Source of the DNA: an uncultured Bacteroidales bacterium
Lineage (GTDB): Bacteria; Bacteroidota; Bacteroidia; Bacteroidales; Paludibacteraceae
Assembly (NCBI GenBank): GCA_946404495.1
Contig: CAMJDT010000010.1
Span: 1 to 52,142 of the forward strand
Direction: 5' to 3'
Length of the DNA: 52,142 bases
The notes under the pieces are model-generated. The model did not search any database. It saw nothing but the letters and a program-made list of their open reading frames with translations, and was not told the DNA's origin. The position numbers were made by a program, and so were the translations under genes. Every line of letters starts with the position of its first letter. The stretch's first letter is position 1. Positions 32,319 to 40,823 of this stretch are shown one piece after another.

Positions 32319-32370
32319 AACTTTTCTCCTTTCAATTTATTCCTTTCAATTTTCACCTTTCATTTACGAG
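32319..32370. repeat. Heptad/14-mer array (CCTTTCAATTTATT-type)
   Basis: Three CCTTTCA units spaced at 14 bp, or 2 x 7, between susC and susD. Confidence 0.6.
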
Positions 32371-35300
32371 TTAAAACTTGATATTAAAGTTAAGACCGTA
32401 ACTTCTGCGGCTGGGCAGCGATCCGTACTCCAGTCCCAGACCCGACGTGTTGTACTGTGCATCGGGGTCGATATCCTTGATGTTCTTCCAAACGATGAAG
32501 GGGTTGCGGGCTACGAAACTGATACCCACATGTTTCACCACGCCCTTCTTGTCGAGCCAGTTCTTGGGGAAGTCCAAGGTCAGTGTCAACTCACGGCACT
32601 TGATATACGAGTTGTCGTAGATAAACAGCTCCGGCGACTTACGCGACACCTCATACCAGTAGTCTTCGGGGTTGATATAGATATCGTTCTCGCGGTAGGT
32701 ACCATCACCGTTGTCAATCACACCGTCTACCAGGTAACCACCCGTTGCTACCCATCCGCTGGTAACGCCGGCTGCCTTGCGGGCTTCCTCGCTGGCGTAC
32801 CACTCTTCACGGCCTACCAATGTCTCTACGGCCTTACCGGTCTCGAAGGCAGAACGCTCAGACATCGAGAAGATGTCGGCACCCACTTTCACGTCGAACA
32901 AAGCAGTCAGGCTGACCATCTTATAGCGCAGGGTCGTATTTAGACCGCCCGTCCATTTCCACTGGGCATTACCTAACACTTGGTTCGTCTCAGTGAACGT
33001 AGGCAGACCGGTCTTACCGTCCACGATGACGCGACCGTCATCCGTGCGTGCCAGAGCCGGACCGCAGATCGTACCGTACTCCTCACCCTCGCGAGCGGAT
33101 ACATATACATTACACCAGGTGGCCTTTGCCAACTCCAGCTCACTTACACCGGGAGCCAGCTCCAGCACCTTATTGAAGTTCTTCGACCAGTTGATACCCA
33201 GATCCCAGGTGAAGTCCTTCACCGACACGAGACGGGCGCCGAAGGTGATCTCAAAACCTTGGTTCAGTATCTCACCAGCATTGATCATCCGGTACTCATA
33301 GCCGCTCGTCGGCGAGGTAGCCATACTGATGATCTGGTCGCGCGATTTTTGATGATAGAACGTGAAGTCCAAGCTGATACGATGGTTGCACCACTTGGTC
33401 TCAAAACCGGTCTCCACCGAACGCGTACGGGTCGGTTTCAACTCCGCATTAGGCATCGTATTGCCGTATACATAGCCGATGGTATAACCCGGATAACCGA
33501 ACTGCGACTTGGTATAACGCAGATTCAGCATATACGGATCGGTATCACTACCTACCTCGGCCCAACTCAAGCGTACCTTACCGTAAGGCAGCACCTTGCG
33601 GTTGGTCTTGATCAGTTCCGAGAATACCCACGAACCGCTGACCGAAGGATATACATACAGGTTCTTGCCGCTGGCGAGCGTGGACGACTTGTCACCGCGC
33701 ACCGTAGCGTCCAGGTACAACATATGGCGCCAACCTAAGTTAGCCGAAGCAAACACCGAGACGATACGTTTCTTATACGCAGCCTCTTCTACCGCCTGCT
33801 CCTCAAAGCTGTTCATTGCCACCACCTCGCGGATACCCATGTCCGTGCCGGTGTTGATAACGGTGTGGTTGTTCACGTCATAGACGTTGGCACCGGCTGT
33901 GGCCGTAAAGTCAAAGTCACCCCAACTGTCCTGATAGATAGCCAGGAACTCGGCATTGATCATTCGGTTGTTCCAATAGGTATTCTGCAGACGACCGGAC
34001 TCATAACCCGGAGTGGTCGGATACTTGAAATCGGAGAACTCAAAGCGGTTCAACTCAGCACCGACGGTAGCTTGCAACTTCAATTGCGGAATCACATTGT
34101 ATACGATCTTACCGTTCATACGCAGCAGATCTTTATATGACTGGTTCTTGTTCTTATAGATATCCCAGTAGGGGTTCACATTATAGGGATCCATACCGTT
34201 CCAGTTCTGGTACTCACCCAGCTCGTTCTCGTAGTTCTTGAGCCAAGCCTGGTCGTAGGTGGTCGACAGCGTCATCAGGTTCTTACCTACGTTCGACTTA
34301 TCGTCACCCAAGGCCGGACGATTCTGCACATCCTCATGCGTATAGTTCACCATGAAATCCAGATCCACGGGACCAATGCTCGTGTTGGCACGCAGGTTCA
34401 GCACATTACGGCTCATCTTGGAGTTGGGCAGAATGTCCTTATTACGCATATCCGAATAGGTGAAGCGGATACCCGTCTTGCCGGTCTGCATCGAGATGAC
34501 AGCCGTGTTGGTGGCCGTCAGACCGAGTTCGAAGAAGTGCGCCGTGTTGTTCGGGATGATATTGAAGGGATGCTCCTGACCGTCGTAGTAACGCAGAATC
34601 AAGCCCTTGTCGGCTTTCGGTCCCCACGACTTATTGGTGTTGCTGACGGCATCCACGTTGTATTGACCGTCCGAACCCATACCATACACTTGCTGCACGT
34701 TGTCCCACTTACTGAGTTGGTCGTCCAGCGTGATCGTACCGTTGTACTCTACGCTCCACTTGGAATCGCCCGTGTTGGCTTTCTTCGTGGTAATGAGAAT
34801 CACACCATGGCTGGCGCGGCTACCGTATAGGGCGGCCGCTGCAGGACCCTTCAGCACCGACATCGACTCGATATCATCCGGGTTGATCGACGAGATACCG
34901 TCACCCAAATCATATCCGCCTTCCGTGCCTGCCTGACCGAAGCCGGTGTTATCCATCGGCACACCGTCTATTACATACAGCGGTTGGTTATTACCCGTCA
35001 TCTCGGTGGTACCACGCAGCACCACGCGCGTCGAACCCGATGCACCGCCTGCCGTCTCTTGTACTACCAGACCTGCTACACGACCCGCCATCGCTGTCGC
35101 TACGTTGGGGTCACCGGCACGCGTCAGGTCTTCACCCTTCACTTCGCCTACCTCATATCCCAGCGCCTTGCGGTCACGCTTGATACCCATAGCCGTTACC
35201 ACAACCTCAGCCAGCACCTCGGTATTCTCCGACATCGTCACATTCACGACATTGCTGCTTACCTTAATCGTCTGAGTCGTATAACCCATATAGGAGAACT

Positions 35301-35511
35301 CCAATTCGTCTCCCGTGTTCGCTTCAATGGTGTAGTTACCGTCAAAGTCAGTAATCGTACCCACTGTGGTTCCTTTGACCAGTACACTCGCGCCTACGAG
35401 GGGTCCGTCAGCGTCCTCTACCGTACCGGTCACGGTCATCTGAGCCCAAGCCGTACTGCCGCAGAGTAGCACCATCAGGCCCAATACCAGTTTCAAATAG
35501 ACATGTTTCAT
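32371..35511 (-). CDS. SusC/RagA-family TonB-dependent outer-membrane transporter
   Basis: 1046 residues. Signal peptide ending AWAQ, a carboxypeptidase-like regulatory domain (about 25-105; GTVEDADGPLVGASVLVKGT), a plug domain (about 115-230; GYEVGEVKGEDLTRAGDPNVATAMAGRVAGL and PLYVIDGVPMDNT, which is a SusC hallmark), and a 22-strand barrel ending in a terminal Phe (GLNFNIKF). It imports oligosaccharides using TonB energy with SusD. Confidence 0.94.
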   Translation of the reverse strand: MKHVYLKLVLGLMVLLCGSTAWAQMTVTGTVEDADGPLVGASVLVKGTTVGTITDFDGNYTIEANTGDELEFSYMGYTTQTIKVSSNVVNVTMSENTEVLAEVVVTAMGIKRDRKALGYEVGEVKGEDLTRAGDPNVATAMAGRVAGLVVQETAGGASGSTRVVLRGTTEMTGNNQPLYVIDGVPMDNTGFGQAGTEGGYDLGDGISSINPDDIESMSVLKGPAAAALYGSRASHGVILITTKKANTGDSKWSVEYNGTITLDDQLSKWDNVQQVYGMGSDGQYNVDAVSNTNKSWGPKADKGLILRYYDGQEHPFNIIPNNTAHFFELGLTATNTAVISMQTGKTGIRFTYSDMRNKDILPNSKMSRNVLNLRANTSIGPVDLDFMVNYTHEDVQNRPALGDDKSNVGKNLMTLSTTYDQAWLKNYENELGEYQNWNGMDPYNVNPYWDIYKNKNQSYKDLLRMNGKIVYNVIPQLKLQATVGAELNRFEFSDFKYPTTPGYESGRLQNTYWNNRMINAEFLAIYQDSWGDFDFTATAGANVYDVNNHTVINTGTDMGIREVVAMNSFEEQAVEEAAYKKRIVSVFASANLGWRHMLYLDATVRGDKSSTLASGKNLYVYPSVSGSWVFSELIKTNRKVLPYGKVRLSWAEVGSDTDPYMLNLRYTKSQFGYPGYTIGYVYGNTMPNAELKPTRTRSVETGFETKWCNHRISLDFTFYHQKSRDQIISMATSPTSGYEYRMINAGEILNQGFEITFGARLVSVKDFTWDLGINWSKNFNKVLELAPGVSELELAKATWCNVYVSAREGEEYGTICGPALARTDDGRVIVDGKTGLPTFTETNQVLGNAQWKWTGGLNTTLRYKMVSLTALFDVKVGADIFSMSERSAFETGKAVETLVGREEWYASEEARKAAGVTSGWVATGGYLVDGVIDNGDGTYRENDIYINPEDYWYEVSRKSPELFIYDNSYIKCRELTLTLDFPKNWLDKKGVVKHVGISFVARNPFIVWKNIKDIDPDAQYNTSGLGLEYGSLPSRRSYGLNFNIKF

Positions 35512-35547
35512 AATATCAGATAAAAAATATCAATTATCAATTATCAA

Positions 35548-36798
35548 TTATTTTCTACTGCTTTCCGGAGCCGACTCATATACGGCTTTCAGGGTGTATG
35601 CCGGATCGGTGTTCTCCCAGCTGTCCACCATCGCCCGAACGGCCTGTTCGCCGTTGCCGATATATTTACCCGTCGAGTGGTTGATCACGCCGAAACCGTC
35701 CTCGCCGGTCTTGCTGTTGCCGTTATCCCAATAGAGGGCAGCTATCTTCCTCTCACGCATTGCCTTGCATATATAGCGGAAGTAGTACAGACGGAACTCC
35801 TCATCCTCTTTGGTAGCACGACGTACGGCGCCAAACTCACCGAAGTACACCGGTATACCGCGGCGTACATACATATTATACAGACGATTTAGCATCGCTA
35901 CGTACGAATCCTCGCCCTGACCGGGAACCACGTCCTTGCCGGTGTGGCCCCACTCATTGTACTTAGCCGAACCGGCATAGTCCCAGGGGTCGTAGCTGTG
36001 AACGGCTACCATCAGACGGTTCTCCACCACATCCTCCGGCAGTACCATATTATCGATCGTCAGGTCGGGACTGGCCACATAGCCCGGCACACCGATATAG
36101 CGGGTCTCGTTCTGACCACCCGCTGCACGGATGGCATTCACGCACACCTGGTTCCACTCGTTGAGCACACGGTACTGCGCACCGCCGTCGGTCTTGTTGT
36201 TGCCGTTGCCCCAACCGCCGTCCTGTATCTCGTTCAGCGTTTCAAACACGAGCCAATCGCCGAAGTTGGCGAAGCGTTTGCCGATCTGCAGCCACACCAT
36301 CGTTAGCTCCTGCTTGATCTGCGTGTTCTTCTCCTCACTGGCTACTGCGCCCGGCAGGTCCAACCAGAAGTAACCCTTCTTGACCGCATCCGTCTCTGCG
36401 CCGTATCCGTCGTGGTGGATATTGATGATCACAATCAGGCCTGCCTTATGCGCCATCTCTACCAACTCTGCCACGCGGTCGATCCACGCTTTCTCGATCG
36501 TATACGTAGGTGCCGGACCGATATGACCCATCCATGTTACCGGTATACGTACCGACTTGTATCCGGCTTTCGCAACACCGTTGAAGGTCTGCTGCGTAGC
36601 GGCCTTGTTACCCCAACCTTCTTCGTAGGAGCAACCGCCGTAGTGGGCATCCATCTGGTTGCCCAGGTTCCAACCGATTCCCATCGACAGGGCGAACTGA
36701 ATCGCCTCGTTGTCCTGAGGACGGCTCTTCTGTTCCTGCGCCTCGCAAGCCGTCAATACAGCTACCAGCGCCAAAATCAATACCGAGATCTTTTTCAT
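35548..36798 (-). CDS. Glycoside hydrolase family 5 lipoprotein (endoglucanase-like)
   Basis: 416 residues. Lipobox VLTAC, a short linker, then a (beta/alpha)8 domain with GIGWNLGNQMD, RIPVTWMGHIG, IVIINIHHDG, the acid/base in VFETLNEIQDG (Glu after Asn) and the nucleophile in VYFGEFGAV. These are GH5 motifs, and the N-terminal pattern fits the GH5_4-type endo-beta-1,4-glucanase/xyloglucanase group, though the subfamily is not certain. It should cut the polysaccharide at the cell surface before SusCD import. Confidence 0.88.
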   Translation of the reverse strand: MKKISVLILALVAVLTACEAQEQKSRPQDNEAIQFALSMGIGWNLGNQMDAHYGGCSYEEGWGNKAATQQTFNGVAKAGYKSVRIPVTWMGHIGPAPTYTIEKAWIDRVAELVEMAHKAGLIVIINIHHDGYGAETDAVKKGYFWLDLPGAVASEEKNTQIKQELTMVWLQIGKRFANFGDWLVFETLNEIQDGGWGNGNNKTDGGAQYRVLNEWNQVCVNAIRAAGGQNETRYIGVPGYVASPDLTIDNMVLPEDVVENRLMVAVHSYDPWDYAGSAKYNEWGHTGKDVVPGQGEDSYVAMLNRLYNMYVRRGIPVYFGEFGAVRRATKEDEEFRLYYFRYICKAMRERKIAALYWDNGNSKTGEDGFGVINHSTGKYIGNGEQAVRAMVDSWENTDPAYTLKAVYESAPESSRK

Positions 36799-36866
36799 GT
36801 TATTAAAATCTTAAATATAAATATTTAAATCTAAAATCTTAAATTTGAAATTTGAAATCTTAAATC
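36799..36866. repeat. Heptad array (AAATCTT/AAATTTG)
   Basis: AAATCTT, AAATTTG, AAATTTG, AAATCTT, AAATCTT, period 7, between the GH94 and GH5 genes. Confidence 0.7.
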
Positions 36867-39347
36867 TTACATCACTATGATGTAAGTATGTTTCCCCGGC
36901 TCATAGGGCAGTACCGACGGTTTGTCGGCCCGCTGCTTGCCGTTGGGGTTCTTGACGATGATGCGGTACTCCGCGTCGCGCCATTTACGCGTCACGGTAT
37001 ACTCCTTCATATCGCTCGGGATGCAGGGATCCACGATCAGACCTTCGTAACTTGGGCGGATACCCAATATATGCTGACTAACCGTCAACCAGTTCCAGGC
37101 GGCCGTGCCGGTCAACCAACTGTTCTTACCCTCACCGGGGTTGGCGGCTTCCTTACCCGCTACCATTTGGCAGTATACGTACGGCTCCACGCGGTGCAGG
37201 GTCTGATCCTTGATCCACGCGGGACTGATCTTGCGGTACAACTCCCACGCATCGTTACCTCTGCCGGCCTCGGTCATCGCGATAATGACCCAGGGGTTGT
37301 TGTGGCAGAAGATACCACCATTCTCTTTATAACCTGCGGGATAGGTACTCTGCTCGCCCAACTCCACATGATAGGTCGTATAAGCAGGGTAGTTCAACAC
37401 CATGCCGTGCTCGCTGTCCAAGAGTCGTGCTGCACTGTCCAACGCCCGCTCGGGCATCTGCTTGTCGGCACCGATACGTGCCATGCCGCACCATCCCTGA
37501 CTCTCGATGAAGATCTGTCCTTCTGCATTCTCTTTCGATCCTACCTTATTGCCGTCGTAGTCATAAGCACGCAGGTACCATTCACCGTCCCAACCGTATT
37601 GCTCCACCGCCTTGCACATCTTATCAATCTCTTCTGTCAGCGAAGCGGTCTGTACTCTGTCAGCGAAGCGGTCTGTACTCTCGAGCAGTTCCACGAACTG
37701 CCGTCCGCAATATACGAACAGTCCCGCTATCATCAGACTCTCCGCCTTACTGCCTTCGGTCTTGTTGCCCGTCGTCTGGAACGACTCATTGGGATCCCAC
37801 GAGAAGCAGTTCAGGTTCAGACAGTCGTTCCAGTCGGCACGACCGATCAGCGGCAGTCCGTGAGGGCCTACGTTATTGACCACGTGGTTGAAACTGATCC
37901 TCAGGTGCTCCATCAGGCTCACTTCCGTGCCGGGTTCGTTGTCCCAAGGCACCATCTCATCCAGTATGCTGTAGTCGCCCGTCTCGCGGATATAGGCCGT
38001 CGTACCGAAGATGAGCCACATCGGGTCGTCGTTGAATCCGCCGCCTATGTCGTTGTTGCCGCGCTTGGTCAGCGGCTGATACTGATGGTAACATCCGCCG
38101 TCGGGGAACTGCGTCGATGCGATGTCGATGATGCGCTGACGTGCACGCGAAGGTATCTGATGCACAAAGCCCACCAGATCCTGGTTCGAATCCCTAAATC
38201 CCATGCCTCTGCCGACACCCGACTCAAAGAACGAAGCCGAACGGCTCATGCAGAACGTTACCATACATTGGTACTGGTTCCATATATTCACCATCCTATT
38301 CAGCCTCTCGTCGCTGCTCTCCACGTGGTACTTACTGAGCAACTCATCCCACAACGCCTTCAACTCTTCAAAGGCCTTATCCACAGCCTCCACCGTCATA
38401 AAGCGCTCCATCACCTCGTGCGCGTGTACCTTATTTATAATATGATGATCCTTCTCACCCAGCGAGGTCAGCAGGGTTGCGCTCTCGCGGTTAAGTCCGC
38501 GAGCATCAAATTTCTCCTCCTGCTCATTCTCCTCGTATCCCAGTACAAAGATAAAGTCCCTACTCTCACCTGCCTTCAACTCCACCTCGATATAGTGACT
38601 TGCTATCGGACTCCAACCGTGTGCCAGGCTGTTCTCGGGTTTACCGTTCAGCACGGCCTCCGGCTCACTCAGCTCGTTGTACAGACCTACGAACGACTCC
38701 CTGTCGGTGTCGTAGCCGTCTGCCGCGCAGTTCACACTGTAGTACGCGTAGTGATTCCTGCGCTCCTTGTACTCCGTCTTATGATAAATGGCCGTGAACC
38801 TTTCACCTTTCTCGATTTCCACTTCGCCCGTGGAGAGGTTGCGCTGGAAATTCTCTCCGTCCGTAGCGGCGTTCCATAGGCACCACTCGGCATAGCTGAA
38901 CAGTTTCAGCCGCTTCGTCTCCGTCGTCTCGTTCGTCAGCGTCACCTTCTGGATCTCCGCCTTCACGCCCAGCGGCACAAAATACAGCACACTCGCCTTC
39001 ACGCCGTTCTTCACGCCCGTGATGCGCGTGTAGTTCAGGCCGTGGCGGCATTCGTAGCTGTCGAGCTGCGTCTTCGTCGGCTTCCATCCCGGATTCCAGA
39101 CTGTGTCTCCGTCCTTGACATAGAAATACCGTCCAACACTATCCATCGGCACGCTATTATACCGATAGCGGGTGATACGGCGGAACTTGGCATCCTTATA
39201 GAAGTTATACCCGCCGCCGGTATTTGATATCAGTCCGAAGAAATCTTCGTTACCCAGGTAATTGATCCAAGGGAAAGGGGTCTTGGGATCGGTGATGACG
39301 TACTCGCGATTCGCGTCGTCAAAATAGCCGTATTCTTTGCGTTCCAT
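36867..39347 (-). CDS. GH94 cellobiose phosphorylase-like enzyme
   Basis: 826 residues, full length for GH94, with no signal peptide, so cytoplasmic. It phosphorolyses cellobiose or longer cellodextrins to glucose-1-phosphate. Family features are the N-terminal [47 protein letters not shown], the catalytic-acid segment [14 protein letters not shown] (Asp), and [11 protein letters not shown]. It is the first gene of the minus-strand locus, with a promoter 23 nt upstream. At 37632-37677 a 23-bp unit is tandemly doubled, encoding [15 protein letters not shown] in a surface helix region; since 23 is not a multiple of 3, the two copies are read in different frames. Confidence 0.92.
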   Translation of the reverse strand: MERKEYGYFDDANREYVITDPKTPFPWINYLGNEDFFGLISNTGGGYNFYKDAKFRRITRYRYNSVPMDSVGRYFYVKDGDTVWNPGWKPTKTQLDSYECRHGLNYTRITGVKNGVKASVLYFVPLGVKAEIQKVTLTNETTETKRLKLFSYAEWCLWNAATDGENFQRNLSTGEVEIEKGERFTAIYHKTEYKERRNHYAYYSVNCAADGYDTDRESFVGLYNELSEPEAVLNGKPENSLAHGWSPIASHYIEVELKAGESRDFIFVLGYEENEQEEKFDARGLNRESATLLTSLGEKDHHIINKVHAHEVMERFMTVEAVDKAFEELKALWDELLSKYHVESSDERLNRMVNIWNQYQCMVTFCMSRSASFFESGVGRGMGFRDSNQDLVGFVHQIPSRARQRIIDIASTQFPDGGCYHQYQPLTKRGNNDIGGGFNDDPMWLIFGTTAYIRETGDYSILDEMVPWDNEPGTEVSLMEHLRISFNHVVNNVGPHGLPLIGRADWNDCLNLNCFSWDPNESFQTTGNKTEGSKAESLMIAGLFVYCGRQFVELLESTDRFADRVQTASLTEEIDKMCKAVEQYGWDGEWYLRAYDYDGNKVGSKENAEGQIFIESQGWCGMARIGADKQMPERALDSAARLLDSEHGMVLNYPAYTTYHVELGEQSTYPAGYKENGGIFCHNNPWVIIAMTEAGRGNDAWELYRKISPAWIKDQTLHRVEPYVYCQMVAGKEAANPGEGKNSWLTGTAAWNWLTVSQHILGIRPSYEGLIVDPCIPSDMKEYTVTRKWRDAEYRIIVKNPNGKQRADKPSVLPYEPGKHTYIIVM
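37632..37677 (-). repeat. Exact 23-bp tandem duplication within GH94 gene
   Basis: Two identical 23-bp copies, with a further partial TCTG after them. The unit starts with TCTGTC and ends CTGTAC, which resembles the TCTGTnn heptads at 6642. Confidence 0.8.
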
Positions 39348-39369
39348 GGTACTAATTTAAAATCCGCTG

Positions 39370-39377
39370 CAAAAGTA
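39370..39377 (-). promoter_or_regulatory. -7 box of the GH94/GH5/Sus locus
   Basis: TACTTTTG on the minus strand, with the GCAG flanks shared by other promoters here; a weak TTAG at the -33 position. It would drive the whole locus from GH94 onward, though internal promoters are possible. Confidence 0.6.
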
Positions 39378-39430
39378 CTGCTTTTTTCTAAGATACACTA
39401 ATACATTTCCGACCGATTTTAAGCGTTTTC

Positions 39431-39456
39431 TGCCAAAATGCTATTTCGACTTGGCA
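39431..39456. promoter_or_regulatory. Candidate operator for the AraC regulator
   Basis: TGCCAA, 14-nt spacer, TTGGCA: a dyad with centres 20 bp apart, between the GH94 and araC promoters. AraC-family sites are often two half sites about two helical turns apart. Assignment is inference. Confidence 0.3.
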
Positions 39457-39510
39457 AAAGGACCTCTATCGACCCAAAAAAATGCACTTTTCCCATGAAA
39501 AAACGCAAAA

Positions 39511-39545
39511 ATATCAATTATCAATTATCAATTATCAATTATTTT
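39511..39545. repeat. Heptad array (TCAATTA)
   Basis: Five units of TCAATTA, just upstream of, and overlapping the -33 region of, the araC promoter. Confidence 0.7.
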
Positions 39546-39548
39546 TCG

Positions 39549-39556
39549 TACCTTTG
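39549..39556 (+). promoter_or_regulatory. -7 box of the araC gene
   Basis: TACCTTTG, 28 nt before the ATG at 39584. The -33 region lies inside the TCAATTA heptad array. Confidence 0.6.
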
Positions 39557-39583
39557 CACCCGCAACGTAGAAAACGAACGACT

Positions 39584-40438
39584 ATGCGAGAGACTTTTAC
39601 GGAAATAACGCGACTGGAACCGCTGGATATCTTCTATGTGGGCGAGCGTCACAAGACCTATTTTGAGTACCCGGCGCATTGCCACGAGGTATACGAACTC
39701 AACTTCGTCGAGAACGCAGCCGGTGCTACGCGCACCATCGGCGACAGCACGGAGACTATCGGCCCCATGGACCTCGTGCTCATCACCGGTGCCAAACTGG
39801 TGCACCAATGGCAGCAGGGCAACTGCCCCGAGCAGGATATCCATGAGATCACCATCCACATCGACCCCGACACCTTTCGCGGTTCACTCATGGATAAGCG
39901 CGCCTTCGTCTCCATCAGTCGAATGCTGGAGCGCGCACAACGCGGTCTGGCTTTTCCCGAAGCAGCCATCCGGATCCTCCGGGAGGACATCGTCAACCTT
40001 GCGCAGTCCAACGACAGCTTCGCCTCCGTCATTCGCCTCTTCAACCTCCTCTACCGCCTCTCGCTCGTGGAGGACGCACGGGAGCTGAGTTCCAGCTCCT
40101 TCACCGACACGCGCGATTTGAACGAAGACGAACGCGTACGCCTCACCAAGGAATATATCGCCGAGCATTATATGCACGATATCGCGCTGAGCGACCTGGC
40201 GAATCTGGTCTGTATGTCCGACGAATCCTTCTCTCGTTTCTTCCGCAACAAGACAGGCCGCACCCCCAACCGCTACCTCATCGATTATCGTCTCGGTATC
40301 GCCGCACGCATGCTGCTCACCACCCAACTCTCCGTCTCCGCCATCGGCTACTCCTGCGGCTTCAATACGCTCAGTCACTTCAACCGCCTCTTCCGCGAAT
40401 CCAAAGGTTGCACCCCCTCCGCATTCCGCAACGGATAA
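39584..40438 (+). CDS. AraC-family transcriptional regulator
   Basis: 284 residues. N-terminal cupin-like sensor (YFEYPAHCHEVYELNFVENAAG, with a His pair) and a C-terminal double helix-turn-helix with LSDLANLVCMSDESFSRFFRNKTGRTPNRYLIDYRLGIAARML and SVSAIGYSCGFNTLSHFNRLFRESKG. The start at 39584 is chosen because the promoter box is just upstream. It is divergent from the glycan locus and so is the likely regulator. An AraC protein with a cupin, rather than a hybrid two-component or SusR-like sensor, suggests an intracellular sugar signal. A longer frame upstream runs only through repeat DNA. Confidence 0.9.
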   Translation: MRETFTEITRLEPLDIFYVGERHKTYFEYPAHCHEVYELNFVENAAGATRTIGDSTETIGPMDLVLITGAKLVHQWQQGNCPEQDIHEITIHIDPDTFRGSLMDKRAFVSISRMLERAQRGLAFPEAAIRILREDIVNLAQSNDSFASVIRLFNLLYRLSLVEDARELSSSSFTDTRDLNEDERVRLTKEYIAEHYMHDIALSDLANLVCMSDESFSRFFRNKTGRTPNRYLIDYRLGIAARMLLTTQLSVSAIGYSCGFNTLSHFNRLFRESKGCTPSAFRNG

Positions 40439-40512
40439 AACTCAAATCACGGTATTTTATTGCCTTATCCTGAAATACAATCGATATTTTATCCCTATTT
40501 CGTGCGGATAGC

Positions 40513-40556
40513 CCTTAGTTGTTCCTTCGTTCATCCTTCTTTCTACCTTAGTTGTT
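40513..40556. repeat. 11-bp tandem array
   Basis: Four units of 11 bp; the first and last are identical (CCTTAGTTGTT), the middle two vary. The period differs from the 7-bp arrays elsewhere. Confidence 0.65.
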
Positions 40557-40620
40557 AACCTTCCTATTACATATCCGAAGCATCATCAGTTCGGTCGGAT
40601 AGCATCCGATACGAAAATAG

Positions 40621-40658
40621 TCATGTCGCTATGTCGTTATGACGCTATGACGCTATGA
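40621..40658. repeat. 8-bp ATGACGCT-type array
   Basis: Units around ATGTCGTT, ATGACGCT, ATGACGCT. Related to CGTTATGACG words at 11660-11686 and 43715-43755. Confidence 0.6.
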
Positions 40659-40730
40659 GAAAAAAAAGGCTCGAGATATTAATCATAAAATATGTTTTAG
40701 AGCAAGCAAATGCATTTTTTTGAGAAAATC

Positions 40731-40762
40731 CTTGTGTATTTCGAAAATTTGTTGTACCTTTG
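40731..40762 (+). promoter_or_regulatory. Promoter of korAB
   Basis: CTTG (40731-40734), 20 nt, TACCTTTG (40755-40762), followed by GCAG. The 5' leader to the ATG at 40824 is about 55 nt and A-rich. Confidence 0.7.
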
Positions 40763-40823
40763 CAGGCAGTTTTGCAAAGCAAAAAAATAATACTAAAATA
40801 TATTAACCAAATAAAATTTTATC

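Larger units (their letters stand above)
40439..40823. other. Intergenic gap with 11-bp repeats, hairpin and 8-bp repeats
   Basis: No gene is seen. It holds four 11-bp CCTTnGTTnnT-type units (40513-40556), a TCGGAT-AGC-ATCCGA hairpin (40595-40609), an ATGACGCT-type repeat (40621-40658) and the korA promoter. Confidence 0.5.

Noticed and set aside
36888..38879. Long open frame (663 codons) on the plus strand opposite GH94
   Set aside because: It is antisense to a clear GH94 enzyme; composition is His/Leu/Arg-rich and matches no domain. It follows from codon bias of the real gene.
39511..39545. CRISPR-like short repeats
   Set aside because: Units are only 7 bp with no spacers and vary; no cas genes in the window.
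40595..40609. TCGGAT-AGC-ATCCGA hairpin as araC terminator
   Set aside because: Stem of 6 bp with no T-run; too weak to call.
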